A stretch of DNA of 64,000 nucleotides from Anisus vortex (taxonomy: Eukaryota; Mollusca; Gastropoda; Planorbidae), in contig OX421507.1 of assembly GCA_949126835.1 (NCBI GenBank), forward strand, positions 15,600,202-15,664,201, written 5' to 3'. Below, in pieces: positions 47,601 to 60,100 of the stretch. Under the pieces are notes generated by a model that saw only the letters and a program-made list of their open reading frames with translations, was not told the DNA's origin and searched no databases. Both the position numbers and the translations under genes were made by a program. The number at the start of each line of letters is the position of its first letter. Within the stretch, counting starts at the first letter, position 1.

Positions 47601-50600
47601 TCCTTTCAAATATTATTGATTTAAGGTTTAATATGAAAGTAGATGTATAAGTATAAACTGTTTTAAAAGGTTTTTAATTTATGGTTTTTACTTTTAATGT
47701 ATGAAAGTATTATCTCATTAAGTATTTTTTGGGTTGTTTGGATGTCACATTTATGTTATTAAATTATTATTGCCATTAATTATAAAACAAATTCATTCTG
47801 AAGTTCATTTCTGAAATTTTTAATTTTTAACGGCCTTTGATTTAAATAATGGAGGTAGTTGAATTTCGGTATCTTTTAGCAGTGAGCTGATTTATGTAAA
47901 AAATTAATCTTATTTTGATTTTTTTTGTCAGTGGTCACTCCCGCGTTCCATAGCATAAGCTCGACTTTGAAAGAGATCCCAGAATGCAGAAGTCTTCCTC
48001 CCAGCGCCTCTACGGTTCACAGCCAGGCAATGGCCCACGCAGAAGGTGGCATAAACATAAACACTGGTCAGCTGCTTTGGCTGGCCTTTGCCTTCGAGTC
48101 TGTAAGTGCAGCTTTTATTCTAACCAACTCAATTAAAACAATAATATGTTTCCATCTGTTTTGCATTAGCCTTCAGAATATTTTGCTCTTCACTCACAAA
48201 AAGAGAAACATGCAGTAAACAAGCATGTGAAGTAAATTCAACAGAACTATAAATGATTTTAAAATAAGGGGAAATAACTTAGCTATCTATATAAAGTGTC
48301 CAGTGGGGGAAATATGTCAGTTAGCTGCCTTTAATAAGCCTTCAATACGGATACACAAATGCATTCCATAAAGTGTAATGGAAAAAAAAAACAGTTAAAA
48401 AAACTGTTATGTGTGGGCTCAGGGTGGGAGGAGGGGGATTGGTGGCTTCAAATTTGATAGAATGTGTTGTTGAATGAAACCTGCCTATGTGCCAAGTTTC
48501 AGCTCAGTAGCATGAGGGAAAGGGGGTCAATTAGCTTTCCAAAGATTTGGTCTGCTCCAAGTTTTGCAAAGCTAATGTAAAGGAACTAAAGATAAAATTA
48601 TAGAACAATTTTTTTTTTCCAGTTTCTGTCTGATTTCTGATTTGATTTGTTGCAGACTCAAGTTTGGTGCTATTATTCAAACAAATTCTACTATATTCTC
48701 AGACAACTTCTGAAGGCCAAGCTTACTTTGAGGCCTACAAGCAGTATCTGAAGTGGGAAGAGCTGATGCTGCACATCAAGAGTAAAATCTTATCGCCCAA
48801 TTCACCTCTACAATCCATGTTTCAGACATCTAAATTCTGGACCAAGGTGAAACACTTTTCTAGATTTTTCATTTATATATATTTTTTTTCTCAATTAGAA
48901 GAACAAAACTTGATTGGACAGAAATAGACTTTTTTTTATTAAGCGCCTTTTGAGCCATAAAAAAATTGAATTAACAATTTTCTAACAAGCGGGCTCCTTT
49001 TCTTTATGAACATTCTTTTTAATTTAGTGATCTGTGTGAATACCTGAATTAAAATTGGTTCACTTGCTGATGGTTATCACTCACCACCTCCAGCTTTAAG
49101 CCCCATGGGTACAATTTGTAGCGACCACTCTCACACCACCAGCTATGGCTTTAATATTGGTCGATATTATTACATTATCTTTCCTGTACACTGTCGACGC
49201 ACAACATTATTGCTCAATGTGTGACACTTTGTTGTGTCCGTTTGACTTGCAGGTTCTAATGGAAGTAGTTGCTGTCAACAGTGCCATCTATGGTCTTGTC
49301 TTGTCCATGATCATTTGTATCATCTCAGTGGCCATTTTCACTGGACACCTGCTGCTTCTGCTTATCATAGTCATAGCCATTGTAGGTGAGTATCCTTTAG
49401 TCTTTCTATTTTAGACAATTATTATATAATCATCAGTCTTTGTCTTCAAAGGCCAGTATTTTTGAGTCATTGCCATTATAGGTATAAAATTTATCTCTGC
49501 TATCTTGACAATTATCATTTAGTTGCTTTATTCTATAAAAAAAAATAGCATATGATCATATAACCTTTGCCATTTGAAATAAGTGTTATATAGTCATAAA
49601 AGTAAAGTACCCGTCGGACCGAAAGATCCATAGGTCCAATGAAGCAGCGTTCACGAGTTTCTGTGGCAAAGGCTTACTAGGTGATTGTGTGGCCAGCACT
49701 ATGCACAGCCGCCTTTACTTTACCCCAACTAAGGTCAGGTACCCATCAGAGCTGGGTAGTCTCAGGGGCACCCTCAAGTCCTGGAAAAAATCCTAGCCTG
49801 CACCAGGATTTAAACCCAGGACCTTCGGATTGCCAGTCGAATGCGCTGCCGCTCGGCTACTGTGCCCCATAAAGACTTAAGTAGGCCTTCACAAAAATCT
49901 GTAAAATATTTATGTCTTTTTAAACTAAAAAAGGATTCAATTCTTTTTTTTAAAAATCTACACTCCATCTCCATATAGTTATAGATATTCTAAAATTGCG
50001 GTCCATTAAAAAAAACAACATTTAGCTCATTCCTACCATCAATAGAATATATATATATATATATTCAAAACTAATAACAGAATGCCCAATCCTTAGATGT
50101 GCAGTCATTAAAAGTGCTCAGCATCCACCATTTTATTTTGGTTAAAGGCAGCAGTCACTAGAGACACTACTATAGTACTATAGTAAAATGAGCAGATCTT
50201 TAAAGATTATTTACTAACTTTAATCAACATGTTTAGACTGCTAAATTTGCTAAACAAAAGTTTGAAAAAAAGTATAAATGTATAGAGATTTCATTCTGGT
50301 GTAAAGTAAGTATCCCTTTCAGACCATTTAATCTCTGGCTACAGAATACAGGGGAATGTGTGGCCAGTACAATGCCCACCAGCTGTCTTACTTATTTCAA
50401 ACTACTGTCAGGTATTCTATTGAGATGGGTTGACTCATGGACATCCTCAAGAACCAGGAACAAATTCTAGACTTAGCCAGGATCAAACCTGGGTTTTTGG
50501 ATATGTCAGCATAGCACGCTGTGACAGGGTAGTTGTAGATTTACCCGTTATCACAAGGTGAGGTGGAATTGTGTCTTACACCCCTTGGCTTGTTGTCTTG

Positions 50601-53336
50601 ATGGGTATGATGCCACAGCTATTCTTTAGTTCTTGCAAATTTGTATTTTTCTTCGCCGTAACAAAGCAACACAGCAATACAAACACTATTAGTGTAAGTG
50701 ACTCACAAAGATTCAGGTTTTGGTATATCAATCCATATATATATATGCGATTATGATCAGTTTATTAATAAGGTAAATGTCGATATACTTGGAATTAGGA
50801 TTATCAAAATCCACATAAAATCATTCAATGTACATACAAGATGAGAAGATCTATTCTAGACTAGAGTTTAACGTGTGTACAGCACGGAGCTAAGAATTCA
50901 ACTAACTATAGTCTTTCCACTTTCCACCCACGCTGGTCCCAGAATTTCCTTTAACCAGATTGGGTGTTTAAAATCACGTGAGAGCAACGTACATTCATTG
51001 GATGCTGTAGATATCTTTAGAATACTTAGTTAGAGGGGTAGTGGGGGAAAACTAAATAACTTACATCAATTCAAGAAGGGTAAGGGTGCCACGTAAGGAG
51101 GAGGTGGGTGGGGAGTACCCAGTTGTCTTTACATTACCATAAAAGGAGTGGGTGTAGCATGCAATGGAAATACCGGGGAAGGATCAATTATCTTAGGGCT
51201 AACACTCCTTCTCAGAAAGGAGGATTTGGGTTACATGTCATTGGGCACAAAGACACTATTGTTGTAAATACAGAGACAATTAACTTGAAAATACAAGGTG
51301 GGGTCGGATATCGTTAAATGCTAATCTAAGCAACAACAAAAAGGCGAGTAGATGTGACCGTGTATGTGGGTGAAAGAGAAAGACACACACGGGGTGGTCT
51401 ACAATGATTACAAATGATACATAACATCCTAAAAAGATACCTTGGCAAAATAACATACTTTCACACGTTTCAATCAAACTGTGACACGAGGTCAAATGTC
51501 AAATTACATTCAGCCAGAATCCTGACATATATTTATCTAGGACAACCAAACGATGTACTAGGGCTATTAAATGCTAGTCAACCTAACAAAGCAGCTTAGC
51601 TATGAAATGCTACAGCGTTACACACGCTACACTATTCGGCATAGTCAAAACAATATGGTTGACTAGTACTTTGGGGAAAAAAAGAAGAAGAATTGTGCTT
51701 TCTCAGAACTATGTGATATATTTCTCTAATGTGCTAGAACGAGCACCAAATTGAGACTTGCACTAAACTCAGACTAAGAGTGGCTTTTTGGGGGGCCCAG
51801 CAGCTCGTCGGATCCGCTGCGGCTATAACTATACACATCATTAATGTTTTTTTTTAAATTAACTAATGTAGTGAAATAAATATATATTCTTACATGTAAT
51901 TTATATCTATTTAATGTCTTAAAAATTATTTTTTTTAAATGTGATGTTTCAGTAATGATCTGCTGTGTTGTTGGTATATTTTATCTGGCTGGTTGGGAGA
52001 TGGGGGCTGTGGAGGCCGTTTCCCTCTCTATACTGGTCGGCTCCTCGGTCGACTACTGCGTCCATATCGTGGAGGGATACATACTGGCTGGACACAAGAT
52101 ATCACTCAGTGCAGACAAGGTGAGTCAATAAACCTTGATGGGATAAACTTTCTATTTTATGACAATTGTTTTTCTCTCTTTGTTCCAACATCCTGCTCCA
52201 AGGATTTGTTAGGGTTCTTTACATCTTTTATTTCTTGAAAGCTGGCCTTATATTCGCTTTGTCTCTTTCCTAGTGGTTTTAACTTGATTTAGAATTTCAA
52301 CTTCGCTGCATTCAGACCACATAGTCAAGTGTCAATCAGTCACCAAGAAGATGAATAGCACAAACAGCAAATTGAACTATAATCTTAATAGCAATAGTGA
52401 TAATATTATTTACAGCAACAAATGTAATGAAGAAAAACCAACTGGTGACTCCAAGAGTTTAGAAAGTACTAACTTAAACAATGTTGGTAATAGTTGTTGA
52501 ACCATTCATCCAATCTCTCCGATGAGATCAATGGGGAGTGGGTTACCTGACTCAATGGTTAAAGGACATGCTGCACTGTCCCCTCTTCATCCACCACAAT
52601 AGTGGCACCTTGAAATTAAATCTGAACCTGGCTAAAAAATGTATGGATCCTTGGCCAGTTCTGATCAATTAGATGGCCGTTGCAATTGCCTGTAATCAGT
52701 GTAGGTGCCAGGATGTTTGCACTTTTTTAGATTTTGGCCTTAGTGGTAACAATAACTGATGCCTTGAGGGTCACATAACTAGAGTTAAACTCACAAGTAT
52801 GTTCTTTTAATGAAGTAGTGTCTTGATAAGCTCTAAGTAATTTGACTCTGGCTAGAATTGTTTTAAATGTTTTGTAAGTGTGAAAAATAGAATAACTTTT
52901 AAAGTTAGTTTGCCTTAGCTATTTTATATAAGATAGATGTGCTGAGCGTGATGTTGTCTCATTTCAGCCTGCTGCGAGCATCCGCAGGGAGCGTACGTCC
53001 CACGCTGTGCGCCACATCGGAGTGGCCATTGTCTGCTCCGCTCTGACGACCATCATTGCCGCGGTGCCGCTCACTCAGACATTCATTCAGCCCTTCGCAA
53101 AGTTTGGATCAATCCTGCTCATCAACACCACCGTCTCCCTGGTCATGACCTTGACCCTGGCAGTCGCCCTGCTGGCCACCATAGCTCCTGCCCGTTACAA
53201 GGCCACGTGGAAGTCCTACGCTAAATCCACAGCGCTGGTCATTGTTCTGACGGGGGCCTTCTTCCTTGCCTTGTATATAGCCACAGTAGCTGGTGTGACC
53301 ATCCCAGGGCCTTCTGGCTCACCATTGTTTTCTTGA
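35607..53336 (+). CDS. DISP3: Protein dispatched homolog 3 (DISP3/PTCHD2)
   Basis: A multipass RND-superfamily protein with a sterol-sensing domain; in vertebrates linked to cholesterol homeostasis and neural differentiation. Exons, all in phase with GT-AG: 35600 (ATG 35607)-36777, 36905-37001, 37174-37442, 37838-37998, 40149-40285, 41932-42059, 42543-42653, 43237-43377, 44126-44301, 44949-45360, 46311-46492, 47229-47400, 47932-48101, 48703-48846, 49253-49385, 51953-52119, 52968-53336. Total 1379 residues, close to the ~1390 of the human protein. First membrane segment ~92-120; a large loop with furin-like RNRR (158-161) and RRFRR (234-238); sterol-sensing segments with GIGVDDVFVFINIYRQ (~513) and IPAVHDFGLFM. 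The second half has LFRPDTNIQQLLDLK, WEMGAVEAVSLSILVGSSVDY (~1230, split here only by wording) and AVRHIGVAIVCSALTT. GxxxDD and GxxxD ion-path motifs are both kept. The Thr/Pro/Arg-rich stretch in exon 10 looks lineage-specific. Sequence blocks fit DISP3, not DISP1 or DISP2. Coding upstream of 35607 cannot be excluded. Confidence 0.95.
38308..39428. mobile_element. piggyBac-like nonautonomous element
   Basis: Terminal inverted repeats CTCTTTCTTTACGTTACG and CGTACCGTAAAGAAAGAG (17 of 18) are flanked on both sides by TTAA, the piggyBac target site. The interior (1.1 kb) has no long ORF. A short stretch near 38747-38830 encodes DSGEEYFPLSP, which could be a remnant of a transposase N-terminus but is too short to be sure. 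It lies in DISP3 intron 4. Confidence 0.75.
39595..39855 (+). mobile_element. SINE family A, diverged
   Basis: GAGTGTCCCATCTCTGATGAGTACCTG, TGGGCATTTGTGCCAG and CATTTGGATC-type tail in the order of the complete SINE. The head is unrecognisable. DISP3 intron 4. Confidence 0.65.
40286..40407 (+). repeat. ~20-bp tandem array that contains the DISP3 exon 5 splice donor
   Basis: The intron opens GTAAGTCTCAACTGTGTGAC and this unit repeats about six times with small changes. The donor hexamer survives as GTAAGT in units one, four and six, and as variants (ATAAGT, GTAATT, GGACTA) in the others. The first copy is the donor that keeps phase with exon 6. Confidence 0.88.
41360..41635. repeat. Degenerate minisatellite GACTATACCATTA
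   Basis: About 17 irregular copies of a 13-16-bp unit with core GACTATACCATTA in DISP3 intron 5. Confidence 0.85.
41808..41853 (+). mobile_element. LINE family A 3' terminus fragment
   Basis: CTTCTTTATAGAAGGAGCG and TGTAATGTATAAGATAAGAT with a short ATAAG tail. A very short, strongly 5'-truncated insertion in DISP3 intron 5. Confidence 0.65.
43500..43665 (+). mobile_element. SINE family A fragment
   Basis: Retains GTACTGGCC, TATGGCCTTAGAAACTTGTGAACACTGC and GGGCTACTTTA-type tail order. DISP3 intron 8. Confidence 0.55.
44097..44112 (+). promoter_or_regulatory. C16 homopolymer serving as polypyrimidine tract
   Basis: A run of 16 cytosines lies 13 bases before the AG of the DISP3 exon 9 acceptor (TGCTTGTTGCCAG). 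It occupies the polypyrimidine tract position. Confidence 0.75.
44455..44640 (-). mobile_element. SINE family A, diverged
   Basis: Reverse complement of the SINE body: GTGTGGCCAGCACAATGC, GGCAGGTATCCATCAG and a head region ending near 44640. DISP3 intron 9. Confidence 0.7.
45046..45171 (+). other. 126-nt stop-free intron-like segment inside DISP3 exon 10
   Basis: Starts GTGAGTCTAG and ends GATCAATGCTTTTTCAG. Its length is a multiple of three and it has no in-frame stop, so both retention and removal keep the DISP3 frame (PEG... to ...APEDTP). Retained, it would add 42 Ser/Leu-rich residues to the second extracellular loop. It is either a normal short intron or a facultative one (exitron). 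Confidence 0.65.
45588..45872 (-). mobile_element. 5'-truncated LINE 3' end (family A)
   Basis: On the minus strand, the end of the family including TATGCAAGAACAAATGCACG and the terminus CTTTATAGAAGGAGC. It parallels 63440-63650. DISP3 intron 10. Confidence 0.75.
46045..46180 (+). mobile_element. Short tRNA-like SINE (family B)
   Basis: Second copy of the element at 4350-4500: TGCGGTTAGTTCACGGGAC, then GGGTTCTTTCCCTG in the box B position, then GAGTTTTGGCCTAGTGGACG and TAATAA. DISP3 intron 10. Confidence 0.6.
46595..46815 (+). mobile_element. SINE family A, head missing
   Basis: CAGGTCTGAAGGGTGTCC, ACCCAGATCTGATGGGTA, AACATTGTGCT, GGCCACGGAAACTGGTGAA and a tail near TTTTACGGAGGCACTTTACC. 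DISP3 intron 11. Confidence 0.8.
46832..47219. repeat. 28-bp minisatellite abutting a DISP3 acceptor
   Basis: About 14 units of 28 bp with core AACTAACAACTTGTGTGTTC and small changes. The last unit ends nine bases before the acceptor AG of exon 12 (47228). The array therefore supplies the branch-point region of this intron. There are no spacers, so it is not a CRISPR array. Confidence 0.93.
49598..49980 (-). mobile_element. SINE family A, complete, with 5' extension
   Basis: Minus-strand SINE: head around 49800-49868 (box B region AAATCCTGGTGC, head CGAGCGGCAGCGCATTC) and tail at 49600-49630. The extra plus-strand flank 49870-49980 matches, in reverse, the 100 bp upstream of the SINE at 30521 (shared AAAATCTGTAAAATATTT and AAATCTACACTCCATC). 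DISP3 intron 15. Confidence 0.85.
50290..51645 (-). mobile_element. SINE family A split by a solo LTR
   Basis: The tail and body lie at 50290-50519 (GTGTGGCCAGTACAATGC, AGGATCAAACCTGGG). The missing head end resumes at 51623-51645 after the LTR: TACACTATTCGGCAT is the reverse of the SINE start. DISP3 intron 15. Confidence 0.7.
50520..51622. mobile_element. Solo LTR, ~1.1 kb
   Basis: It begins TGTGACAGGGTAG, ends GCGTTACA, and is flanked by a perfect 5-bp direct repeat CACGC (50515-50519 and 51623-51627). No internal coding region, so it is a recombined LTR. The orientation of its parent is not determined. Unrelated to the 599-bp LTRs at 21235 and 26532. Confidence 0.75.
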
Positions 53337-55265
53337 AGTGTGGGAAGGGAAGGGGAAATAACTCTAATGTGATAAACACACTTTTTCTTTTTTTTGTAAA
53401 ACACATCTTTTGTGTCCTGGGTAGAAATGAAAAGTATTATATCAGAGAGAAATGACACTTGCCCCTATCAAATCACAGTTTTAACTGTTGTTTGCTTTCG
53501 GTTACTTAGCTATCTAACATTTTATTGGTTTTAGAGTAAAGTCTAATTGTACCTTTGTTTATTTCAAAAATGAATTTACCTTTAATCTTTTGTTCTTTTT
53601 TTTCCCTATAATTGGATTTTTTTTTCTTCTGACCCCTGTCACATTGGGCTAAATATAACTTTATTGTTATTCACTTAGAATGCTGGGATGCGATGTCAAA
53701 AAATTATTCGTTAGAAAGAAATGTAAGAAAACAAACATACTTGGCAAACTTAATGAGGAAAGTCTAACATTCACTGGCATTCTTCTTTTCAATGGTTACA
53801 AAAATGTCTTAATATGAATACAATTGGACATATAAGGAAGAACTACAACATAATACAAGAAAAAGAAGACAAAAGATTTAGAAAATTTCTGTAAAAAAAA
53901 AAAAAACTTTCACTAAATGGCATAATAACAGTTAAAATTTTTTTTAATCACTGTCAAACGAATTATCAATTTTCAGTTTGAAATTTTCAGGAAAGGGCTG
54001 CCATAAACTTAGTTTTGTGCCAACGAGCTGAATGACTTTCACTGTTATTTTACCTGAAAGTATTTATTAAAAACTAAATTAGCATTGGAGGCTTTAGCCT
54101 TGAATCTCTCCCACCGCTATTTTTATCAATAAAAAAAAAAGTTGGTAACTTTTTGTTTTTCTTGGAAACTTGCAGTTGCATTCAATGCAGATAACTTTGT
54201 TGAATTCATTTTGACATTGTTGTTTTTTATCTCCCCGAAAGTTAACGCCAGGAAATGTTTACATCAACTGTTGTAGCCCTATATCCACACTCTTAATTTT
54301 ATTTTGTTTATACATTCCAGTGTACAAAGAACAACAATTTATATGAAAACAAACATGTATTTTTCTGTGTGTTTTATTTTGTATATATTTTACTGTACAG
54401 CTTGTTTAAGTGTGATACCTTTTTTTATTATTATTATTAATGTAATAAAAAGATAATATGAGTGTTTTACTAGATACTATTGCATGGGTCATTATTGCAA
54501 TTGGGCATTTGATAAAACAAGTCATTTTTATGACTAAAACACCACCCAAAAAAGTATTACAATTTTTGTTTAAATTATTTTTTGCACACAAACTGATATC
54601 ATCGTATCAGTTTTAAACCAGAATTCAATTTTTGGCTTACCCATGCATGTATCAAACACGCTAATAGTTTTTTTTTTGTATCCTTTTGGATAAAATTCAA
54701 ACACGCATCACATGTTTCTGAGCGCTTTACTTTTATAAATTTTTATGATCTTACAACAAAAGAAAATGAAACTATGACAAAAAATATTGGTAATTCTATC
54801 AATGTCTTTCATATTTGACAAAATTTTAATTGATGTAATAAATTGTTTCATGACAAAATATTGTGCTATTTTTTTTTTTTGCAATGTACTTTTTTTTCTT
54901 CTTTTTCTGGCTTTGAGACTTAAGGAACAAAATGTTTGTATTTCTGCAGGTAGTTTTGTTGGACAATAATTCAAATGTTTTTTTTTTCAAAAAATGAAAT
55001 TCTATTGTTATTTTATTATGGGGGCAAAATTGTGTCCAAGGTTGGACATGACATTTGTTTTCTAGATTTTCTCAATGTTTGATAATAAGACAGGAGGAAT
55101 GTCTTTTGTACAACTAAATTGAGGAGTAAAAAAAAATCTTTAATCTATAGAGAAAGTTGGCAGGTTGTATTTTTGTGTATTGTTCCAGCTGTGCCTATGT
55201 AATTTTGTGTGTTGAATAATTTAAGTTCATTAAGTCTCTACAGTTTGAATATTGTTATGATTTTT
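53337..55265 (+). other. DISP3 3' untranslated region and flank
   Basis: AT-rich sequence with no ORF of note. AATAAA motifs occur near 54127 and 54444, either of which could end the DISP3 transcript. Confidence 0.4.
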
Positions 55266-55267
55266 TT

Positions 55268-55535
55268 AAGGGGCACGGTGCCCAAGTGGCTTATCCAAGG
55301 TCCTAATGTTCAAATCCTGGTAGAGGCTTTGATTTTAGCCTCACATCTGCAAGGCATCACAGAATCTACCCAGTTTGGATGTGTACCTGACAATAGTTGG
55401 TGAAAGGTAAAGGTGGCTGGGCATTTTGCGGGCCACACAATCGCCTGGTATTTTTGTGGCCACGGAAACTGGTGAACACTGCTTCACTGACCCTATTGAT
55501 CAAATCGAGTCCTGACTGGATTTCTTTACTACTAT
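55268..55535 (+). mobile_element. SINE family A, complete
   Basis: Head GGGGCACGGTGCCCAAGTGGC with box B GTTCAAATCCTGG, body GGTGGCTGGGCATTTTGCG and GGCCACGGAAACTGGTGAAC, tail to CTTTACTACT. It does not share the 5' extension of two other copies. The spacer 55536-57102 holds no recognisable gene. Confidence 0.82.
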
Positions 55536-57102
55536 GAATTTTAAATCTTTTTGAAAACTAAATGAACTGTTGCATAATGATTGTTTTTTATCAGAGCATA
55601 AATCATTAATACCAAAAAAAAGAGAATCTTCCTATGCATATATTAGTGATAAAAATAAATGCTTATTATATTAACATTTTAAATACTAATACATTTTGTT
55701 TTCTATAAATGGGTCCACTATTTTGGTTTGAGACTTTTTTGTGTGAACTTCAGTGTTTCCATGTTTTTCTAAAGTTCTCTTTATATTTGTGCTGCCAACT
55801 CTGAAATAAAAGATCTGATTGTAAAAAAAGAAAATATTTTTTAATTAACTTTTGAAAAATGCTTTTTTTTATGAAGGAATGTTTTCTGATATAAGAACTT
55901 GTAACAATTGATATAAAGATATCACAAATAATCACATGACACATAAGTGTTTTATATAAAAGTTTGTGACTAGAATGAAAAGATAAATAAGATATAGAAA
56001 ATTAATTAATTAGAATAGTATTTCACTGGAAATATATACACATGATTGATGTGTTTATTCACTAAATGTTTGGTCTTAATTGCTTGCTGTAATTTGATTG
56101 AGTAAAATGAACTTTATTGTATAGTTGAACTTTGCTGGGTTGGTGAATTGTTTTGTTGTTGTTGGAAACTAATATTATTGTTTTATTTATTAGAAACAAG
56201 GAATACAAATCTGTAAGATCTGTGTAGATGTTGATACAAGTATAGACTTAGCTGTCTATGTTGAATTTGAAAGATTTTGTAAAAAGAGGAAAGGGGAAAC
56301 ATTATATCTAGAGTTAACTTTGAAAGTATAAAGTTCAGTTCTGTTTTTGTGGTCAACTTAGGTTTGTTAAAGGCACTTTTTTTTAAGGAGGGGGCCTAGA
56401 GCACAACCATTAATTTTATATAGAGATATATATAGATAAAAAACACAACATGGTTTAGTTTTTGTATGCTTATTATTTTTCTAAATTCCTGTTTAGTAAA
56501 AACAACAAAAAAAAACTTAGCTTTGTAATTGAATGTTTTATTGTTTTAAAAGGTTAACAAAATATTTGCCCAGGAGTCGTGGCTAAAAATATTTTTTAAA
56601 ACCTAAATATTCAGAGGATATTTTGCGGAGCCAAAATTTTGGGCGACTCGTCAGGTGGTGCTGGTGGACAGAGAAATACCCACCAGGGTTTCCTAGGAGA
56701 TAAACATACCTGGGATGGGAGTCAGACAGAAATTGGCGTAGGCATACACAGCTCTTGTGGTTAAAAATAACAAAAGGTGGGTTGGGCAAAGGTCTTCCCC
56801 ACTTTATCATTTAAAAAAATTTAGGCTATTACAGAATCACCAATAAATCAATGAGGATTACATTGAATTCATTGATTGCTCTTTTTTTTTTACTTCGTAT
56901 CGATCGCAAAACATTAAAATCAGACTGGCGCGAACATGAATGCGTTTTGGGCAACTTGAATGTTAAATCTTTTTTAACCAAGTGTCTGTAGCGTAATAAA
57001 TTAAAATGTAGGCTAACTGCTAACATAATAGACATACATAATAAATATACTTTCAATGTGGCGACTTTGTTTTCCTTAGACCTAGTCACATTCTATAAGA
57101 TA

Positions 57103-60100
57103 TCATAAATGAACATCTACTTCAGTGAGTACAACGTCGTCGTTTTTGTCCCTGCAAAATGTACCGTGGAAGGTCATGGACATTTTGACATCACGCGGGA
57201 TGTAAGCGCGCGCCACTTCTGTGAAGGACTTGGCGTCTAGTATCAGCAGGAAAGATGGCTCCTCTAGAGTTTCGCACAGTACCGGAGATAGTATGACACC
57301 TGTAGTAAAAACAACAATAATATGTTGTTATATTTGTTAGAAACAAAATATCTACTAGGCTTACACACGTACACACACGGAGTAGCCAACTGTAACGAAA
57401 GTAATTTAAGAAGGACTAATGTATACATTCTTTATATTCATCAATGAACTTATCAACAATGAAAGAAATCGTAAACTTTCATTGACCTATATAAAATAGT
57501 ACACATTATTCTAATTACCTTCATCCTCCTCCGTCGCTCCAGGGGCGGGGATGAAGATGGGCTCTCCAGGGTAGTAATACTGTGTTTGCTTCCATTCTTT
57601 GTAGGTCCTCCCTTCTAGGTCCACCTTGACCAGCTGTTAACATACACATGGAGGACGAGGGTCAATGTGTTATACAGCTTAGCTATCGCAATGTTAAATT
57701 AAATAGTCTATAGACCCGCTAGGGAATAACTTAAAGGGCCGTCCATAAATGACGCCACGCAAACACAACTATTTGTGAGGATATGTGACAAAATAATTTT
57801 TTTTTTAATGATGAATGTGAAATAGGTCTTACATTCTTCAATAGTAGATTACATGCATTGGCAAAGCCAAATCTGAGCGGCCTATCAAGTTAACCCACTC
57901 TTCCACAACTTGCAGAAAAAAAAAAAGGAAAAAAAAAAAGAAACGTCCTACCCTGTAACAGTCACTGAACACAGAAGCACCATAGACGTATCTATATTTC
58001 TTGCCTGAATACTTCTGATAGTTTATTCGTGGCAGTTCCATGATGATTTTCTCTGTAGAATTTTAACAGATTTTAAATACACAAGATCTGAGCTTTTTCT
58101 TCAAATCAATACAGATGTATAGAGAAGGGGAGACCACTGAAATGCCTTTAATTCAAAACGAATCAGTTGAAAGGGGAAAGCAAAGTCAATGGAAAATAGT
58201 TCAGTAAAGATGTTGGGAGCTAAAATTCAAAACGACCAAAATGCTAATAGTAAGCAGATTGAGCAGATATAATAAGTCTGACTGACCTGGCCTAAGAAAG
58301 TCAGGGGTCAGCGTTACGACCTTTGGGTTATCGTAGTCTATGACCGCTGTGGCCTTTGAGTGAGCGAGTCCTACCAGGTTCATGTCACAGGGAGCCTGGA
58401 AACGGAATGAAACACAATGAAACAAAATACTATTGTGAATGATGACTTCTGGTCACTAACCGATGGCGTTATCCTCTAGTTTAACTTAGAATTTGTGGAT
58501 ATGCTGATCCAAACATCAGAGAGAAAGACCTAAGTGTACAATATTTCCCCCCCCCCCCCCCCCCCGGATAAAATATATATTATTAGGCCTATATATTAGG
58601 TTTACGAGTGCATCTATATTTTGGAACATTGTAGCAAATTTGTGTTATTTGGTCCCCGAGCAAGAACATATCCTCCCCGTCCCCCCCCCCCCCCCTTCCT
58701 CTCCGGACTGCCCTGAACTACGTCTGCAGACACTCACGCAATCTACATTTAGCGGCAGAACGAACCGGGCAAATGAGCCCGCGTCGGGAATCCTGAAATC
58801 TGTCTTCTTCATGCTCTCCAGGTACAGGTCCAGGATGGCGTCCACCTTGTGATACAGCACGAGGTCGACTATGAGGTAGCCATCTTCCTCAAAGCAGTTG
58901 ATGAAGTGAAAGACAAACGAGGACTTGGTCTCGTACGTGTACGGGAGCCTTCGGTTGGTTTGTCGATCTATGACGTGAAACTGTAGCTGTGGACAAGAAG
59001 GCAAGACATTTTGTTATCGCGCCAACAAGATCGTCCAGATTTGAATACCGTTAACAAGAGAACCAAAATAGAGCGTGCCACAACGAGGCATACTTTGGGG
59101 TGATTCACCAATAGGTGGCGCATTCGTCAGTTACACTGTAAATAGGATGTTGTCATGATAGAGATATGAATAGATTTTAACAAAACACTAGTAGGCCTTC
59201 ATTTAAAAAAAAAGAACATATCAACAGTGTAAGATTTACATAAAAACAGGACTCATATACCTAGGCCTCTATCTTGAACAATATAGGTAATTGTCGATTT
59301 AAAATAGTCATTGTTAAAAGTTGATTCAATTCTAAAATTGTCGTAACGGTCTTAACGTCACTTTATTAAAGCGTTGAACCATCAACTAAAGAAAACATAA
59401 AAAAAAATTAGAACTTAATAGAACTCAGAAAAGAGCTGCAAGGTTCATTACTAGCAAATATTCACAACTAGCAAGAGCGGCACCAACAGTTAAATCATTA
59501 AACCTAGAAACACTAGAGGACAGAACGGCAAAGAGCAAAGTAGGAATAATAGGCTACACAAGACTTTAAATTCTATATTAGAAATTCAAAAACAAAAAAA
59601 AATAACAACAACAACACAATCTAACGCAAGACTCTGATAGACATGATAATAATTTAACATATTATTATTCTATATGCAAGAACAAACGCATATAAATTAT
59701 CTTTCATCCAAAGTAGGCCTAGCATACGGACAAGGCATGGGCTGCATGAACAACTCCTCCCCCCCCCCAAAAAAAAAAAATAAGAAAAAAACAACAACAA
59801 CAATTTAACAACATTTAAAACTCTAATCAAAAGCGCAAGACTAGACTCAAGATACGGATAAACATAGGATGCAATTATTCTCTGTATAGAAGGGGCGTCT
59901 GTAATATGTAGGCCTATTAAAGATGAGATAATACGTCTAGCGTGAAAGTGCGTGTCTTCGTCTAAGTAAGAGTAAGATATAAAAAAAATACTCTTTTAAA
60001 AGTATTGGCTATTGTCATAAAACTATCATGAGTATATTCCCTCATTCTCAACACGAGGTTCAATCTAAACAGTTAAATTAAAACATAAAACGAATTTCCT

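Noticed and set aside
52500..52700. Further SINE copy in DISP3 intron 16
   Set aside because: Only loose similarity (GATGAGATC, GGGTTACCTG) and motif order not convincing.
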